From CAYYUA01 sp964542585 (GTDB taxonomy: Bacteria; Bacteroidota; Bacteroidia; CAILMK01; CAYYUA01), in the NCBI GenBank assembly GCA_964542585.1, contig CAZIUI010000001.1:1-64000 (forward strand): 64,000 nucleotides of DNA. Direction: 5' to 3'. Shown here piece by piece: positions 62,055 to 64,000 of the stretch. The stretch's first letter is position 1. Every line of letters begins with the position of its first letter. Below the pieces are notes generated by a model. It did no database searches. It worked only from the letters and a program-made list of their open reading frames with translations, and was not told where the DNA came from. A program made the translations under genes and the position numbers.

Positions 62055-62343
62055 CGCTGCTCTCGCCTTGTCCGGTATTCTCATGATGTTAGGATTAATC
62101 GGAGTTCTTGTGCGCAGGAATATTATTTTTATGCTGATGTCAATTGAAGTGATGCTGAATGCTTCCGGGTTAGCTTTTGTAGTGGGTAGCGCTAAGCACG
62201 GAGCCGTTGAGGGGCAAGTTATGTTTCTCTTTATTCTTGCAGTGGCAGCCGCTGAAGTGGCGGTTGGACTAGCCCTTATCATAAAAGTTTATCAACACTT
62301 CCAAACCCTCGATACCGATGGGCTTAACCAGTTAAAAGGTTAA
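62038..62343 (+). CDS. nuoK: NADH-quinone oxidoreductase subunit K
   Basis: A 101-residue antiporter-like small subunit with three helices. The conserved acidic residue is in LMSIEVMLNASGLAF (Glu about 37), with a second one in AVAAAEVAVGLALI (Glu about 72). Both are involved in proton transfer. The start overlaps nuoJ by 17 bases; nuoL follows after 15 bases. Confidence 0.95.
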   Translation: MEVPVNAALALSGILMMLGLIGVLVRRNIIFMLMSIEVMLNASGLAFVVGSAKHGAVEGQVMFLFILAVAAAEVAVGLALIIKVYQHFQTLDTDGLNQLKG

Positions 62344-62358
62344 TAAAAACCCAATTGC

Positions 62359-64000
62359 ATGCACGCCTTAATTGGTCTTATTCCGGCCATTCCCTTTTTT
62401 AGCTTTTTAGTTCTCAGTCTGACAGGTTTACGCTTAACTAAGCCTTTAACCGCTATTTTAGGAGTTGGATCTATAGGCTTATCAGCTATTTTTAGTGTCA
62501 TAGCAGCTTTATTTTTTTTTGGTAGCGATGCTCAGAGCTTTGAAGTTGTACTATGGCAATGGATGAACGTAGGCGGTTTTCAACCTGAGTTTGGATTTCG
62601 AGTGGATGCGCTTACCGTGGCTTTTATACTTGTAATCACTGTTATAGGATTTTTTATCCATCTTTTTTCATCTGAATTCATGTACCATGAGCCAGGCTTT
62701 GGGCGCTTTTTTGCAGCCATGAACCTTTTTGTTAGTGCCATGCTCATCCTGGTAATGGCTAATAACCTGGCCCTGTTGTATTTAGGTTGGGAGGGTGTAG
62801 GCCTTTGCAGTTATTTATTAATAGGATTTTACTACAATGAAACCAAGAACACCCTAGCAGCCCAAAAAGCCTTTGTAGTAACGCGAATTGGTGATGCTGC
62901 CCTTGGAATTGGCTTGTTCCTGTTGTTTGCAAGCTTAGGCACGCTTACTTTTAGGGAGTTGCCACAAGCTATTGAGCAATCATGGAAAGTGGGTGATCCG
63001 CTTGCTATCAGTGCGGCAGCACTTTTACTAATAGGTGCATTGGGTAAGTCAGCGCAGTTACCGCTTCAAACCTGGCTACCGGATGCCATGGCCGGACCAT
63101 CGCCGGTCAGTGCACTTATTCACGCTGCTACCATGGTGACGGCTGGGGTTTATCTTATCGCAAGGACCCACTTTATTTTTACGTTGGCACCCTCAGTTAT
63201 GATGCTTGTAGCAATTATTGGAGCAGTTACTTTACTCGTGGCAGGCTTCAGTGCACTTACGCAGCGAGATATAAAACGTGTCCTTGCTTACTCCACTATT
63301 AGCCAGATAGGTTACATGTTCCTAGCCTTGGGAGTAGGAGCGTGGTCAGCTGGTATTTTCCACTTTGTTATCCATGCCTTTTTTAAGGCTTTGCTGTTTT
63401 TAGGAGCCGGAGTGGTCATTCATGCGCTCCACGATGAACATGATATTTTCAAAATGGGGGGATTAAGGAAGCAACTCCCGGTTACTTTCTGGACCTTTCT
63501 CATTGGGTCAGCTTGTTTAGCAGCTATTCCATTAATAACAGCAGGTTTTTACAGTAAGGATGCTATTTTATGGGCAGCTTTTGCCAGTGATCAGGGAGGT
63601 TCATTACTTTGGATAGCTGGCTTCCTTGGGGCTATTGTCACCGCTTTTTATACCTTTCGAATGGTGTTTGTCACCTTTTTTGGCAAAGCGCAAATAGAAG
63701 TTGATCACAAACCGGGCATGGTAATTAAGCTTCCGCTAATCGTATTAGCTATTCTATCCCTGGTAGGAGGTTTTATAGAAACGCCGCACTCGATTGGAGG
63801 AATCCATGTATTTTCAGGATTTGTAAACGGAGCCTTACCGGTTTTTGAGGCGCATGGAAGCTTGAGTACTGAAATTCTTCTACAGGTCCTTACATCATTA
63901 ATGGCCTTAATAGCCATATTCATGGCGTACCAAGTGTACGTAAAACAAACCATCAATCTTCAATCGTTATCGGAAGGTAAGGTAGCCAATGGGCTTCATA
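62359..64000 (+). CDS. nuoL: NADH-quinone oxidoreductase subunit L (partial, runs off the window)
   Basis: The first 547 codons of a proton-pumping subunit. The ATG at 62359 (MHALIGLIPAIPFFSFL) opens a frame without stops to the end. Family motifs are GWEGVGLCSYLLIGFYY (about 144-160), LIGALGKSAQLPLQTWLPDAMAGPSPVSALIHAATMV (about 224-260, the segment with the key Lys and His), and HAFFKALLFLGAG (about 337-349). Homologues are about 620-650 residues, so the end, with the long lateral helix, lies beyond 64000. nuoM and nuoN are expected next. Confidence 0.95.
   Translation, partial: MHALIGLIPAIPFFSFLVLSLTGLRLTKPLTAILGVGSIGLSAIFSVIAALFFFGSDAQSFEVVLWQWMNVGGFQPEFGFRVDALTVAFILVITVIGFFIHLFSSEFMYHEPGFGRFFAAMNLFVSAMLILVMANNLALLYLGWEGVGLCSYLLIGFYYNETKNTLAAQKAFVVTRIGDAALGIGLFLLFASLGTLTFRELPQAIEQSWKVGDPLAISAAALLLIGALGKSAQLPLQTWLPDAMAGPSPVSALIHAATMVTAGVYLIARTHFIFTLAPSVMMLVAIIGAVTLLVAGFSALTQRDIKRVLAYSTISQIGYMFLALGVGAWSAGIFHFVIHAFFKALLFLGAGVVIHALHDEHDIFKMGGLRKQLPVTFWTFLIGSACLAAIPLITAGFYSKDAILWAAFASDQGGSLLWIAGFLGAIVTAFYTFRMVFVTFFGKAQIEVDHKPGMVIKLPLIVLAILSLVGGFIETPHSIGGIHVFSGFVNGALPVFEAHGSLSTEILLQVLTSLMALIAIFMAYQVYVKQTINLQSLSEGKVANGLH

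Noticed and set aside
1..64000. tRNA, rRNA, CRISPR array, prophage or defence island
   Set aside because: I scanned the intergenic gaps for tRNA-like T-arm patterns, direct repeats with spacers and toxin-antitoxin-like pairs, and found none that I could support by eye.

Overview
The window is chromosomal DNA from a member of the Bacteroidota. Three secreted proteins end in type IX secretion (T9SS) sorting modules: two of type A and one of type B, the gliding-motility-associated kind. A PorD/DUF4835 T9SS gene sits in a housekeeping block (bamD, rpoZ, coaBC, porD, then recN, fabI). There is a serine-palmitoyltransferase-like enzyme of the kind used for bacterial sphingolipids and a small histone-H1-like protein. 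Several genes are preceded by the Bacteroidota -7 promoter consensus TAnnTTTG. The order or genus cannot be settled by eye. No rRNA, tRNA or CRISPR array was seen.

Layout. 0-10 kb is loosely packed: a GAF-sensor histidine kinase, an orphan membrane protein, a decayed IS3-type transposase, a LamG/T9SS secreted protein, a lipoprotein-DUF2231 pair, a class C beta-lactamase-fold lipoprotein, a cluster of tiny ORFs, a DUF2089 regulator and long gene-poor stretches. 10-17 kb is the compact MoxR/DUF58/DUF4350/DUF4129/SpoIIM cluster with a divergent RDD gene. The SpoIIM protein is roughly twice the usual size. 17-18 kb holds a decayed secreted-protein gene. 18-24 kb has a translationally coupled ECF sigma factor and membrane/barrel protein, a lipoprotein with two PrcB-like domains, a YhiN-like flavoprotein, a small lipoprotein and thiL. 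24.6-30.6 kb is one 2013-residue type B T9SS protein with SBBP propeller repeats and paired fibronectin-like modules. 30.7-41.6 kb is housekeeping: dnaB, clpC, fabI, recN, porD, coaBC (split by a frameshift), rpoZ and bamD. 41.7-52.2 kb has the sphingolipid enzyme, histone H1-like protein, pcm, a fused speD-speE followed by speB, an aminotransferase, a heptose-7-phosphate kinase, a DMT transporter, a YigZ protein and an M4/M36-like secreted metallopeptidase. 52.4 kb to the end is the respiratory complex I operon nuoA, B, CD (fused), E, F, G, H, I, J, K and a partial nuoL that runs off the window.

How the genes work together. SpeB (agmatine to putrescine) and the SpeD-SpeE fusion (decarboxylated AdoMet plus aminopropyl transfer) form a compact spermidine unit. 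The MoxR cluster looks like a chaperone-type AAA+ ATPase with membrane-anchored vWA-like partners. BamD (outer-membrane assembly) and PorD (T9SS) share a transcription unit with RNA polymerase omega and coenzyme A synthesis, which links envelope biogenesis to core growth.

No defence system, prophage or biosynthetic island was found. The items most worth a second look are the single-base frameshift splitting coaBC, overlapping inverted repeats in the leader of the histone-like gene, a perfect palindrome in the nuo leader, three tiny ORFs ending in a terminator at 8.1-8.4 kb, two decayed genes with readable protein fragments, and the oversized SpoIIM fusion.
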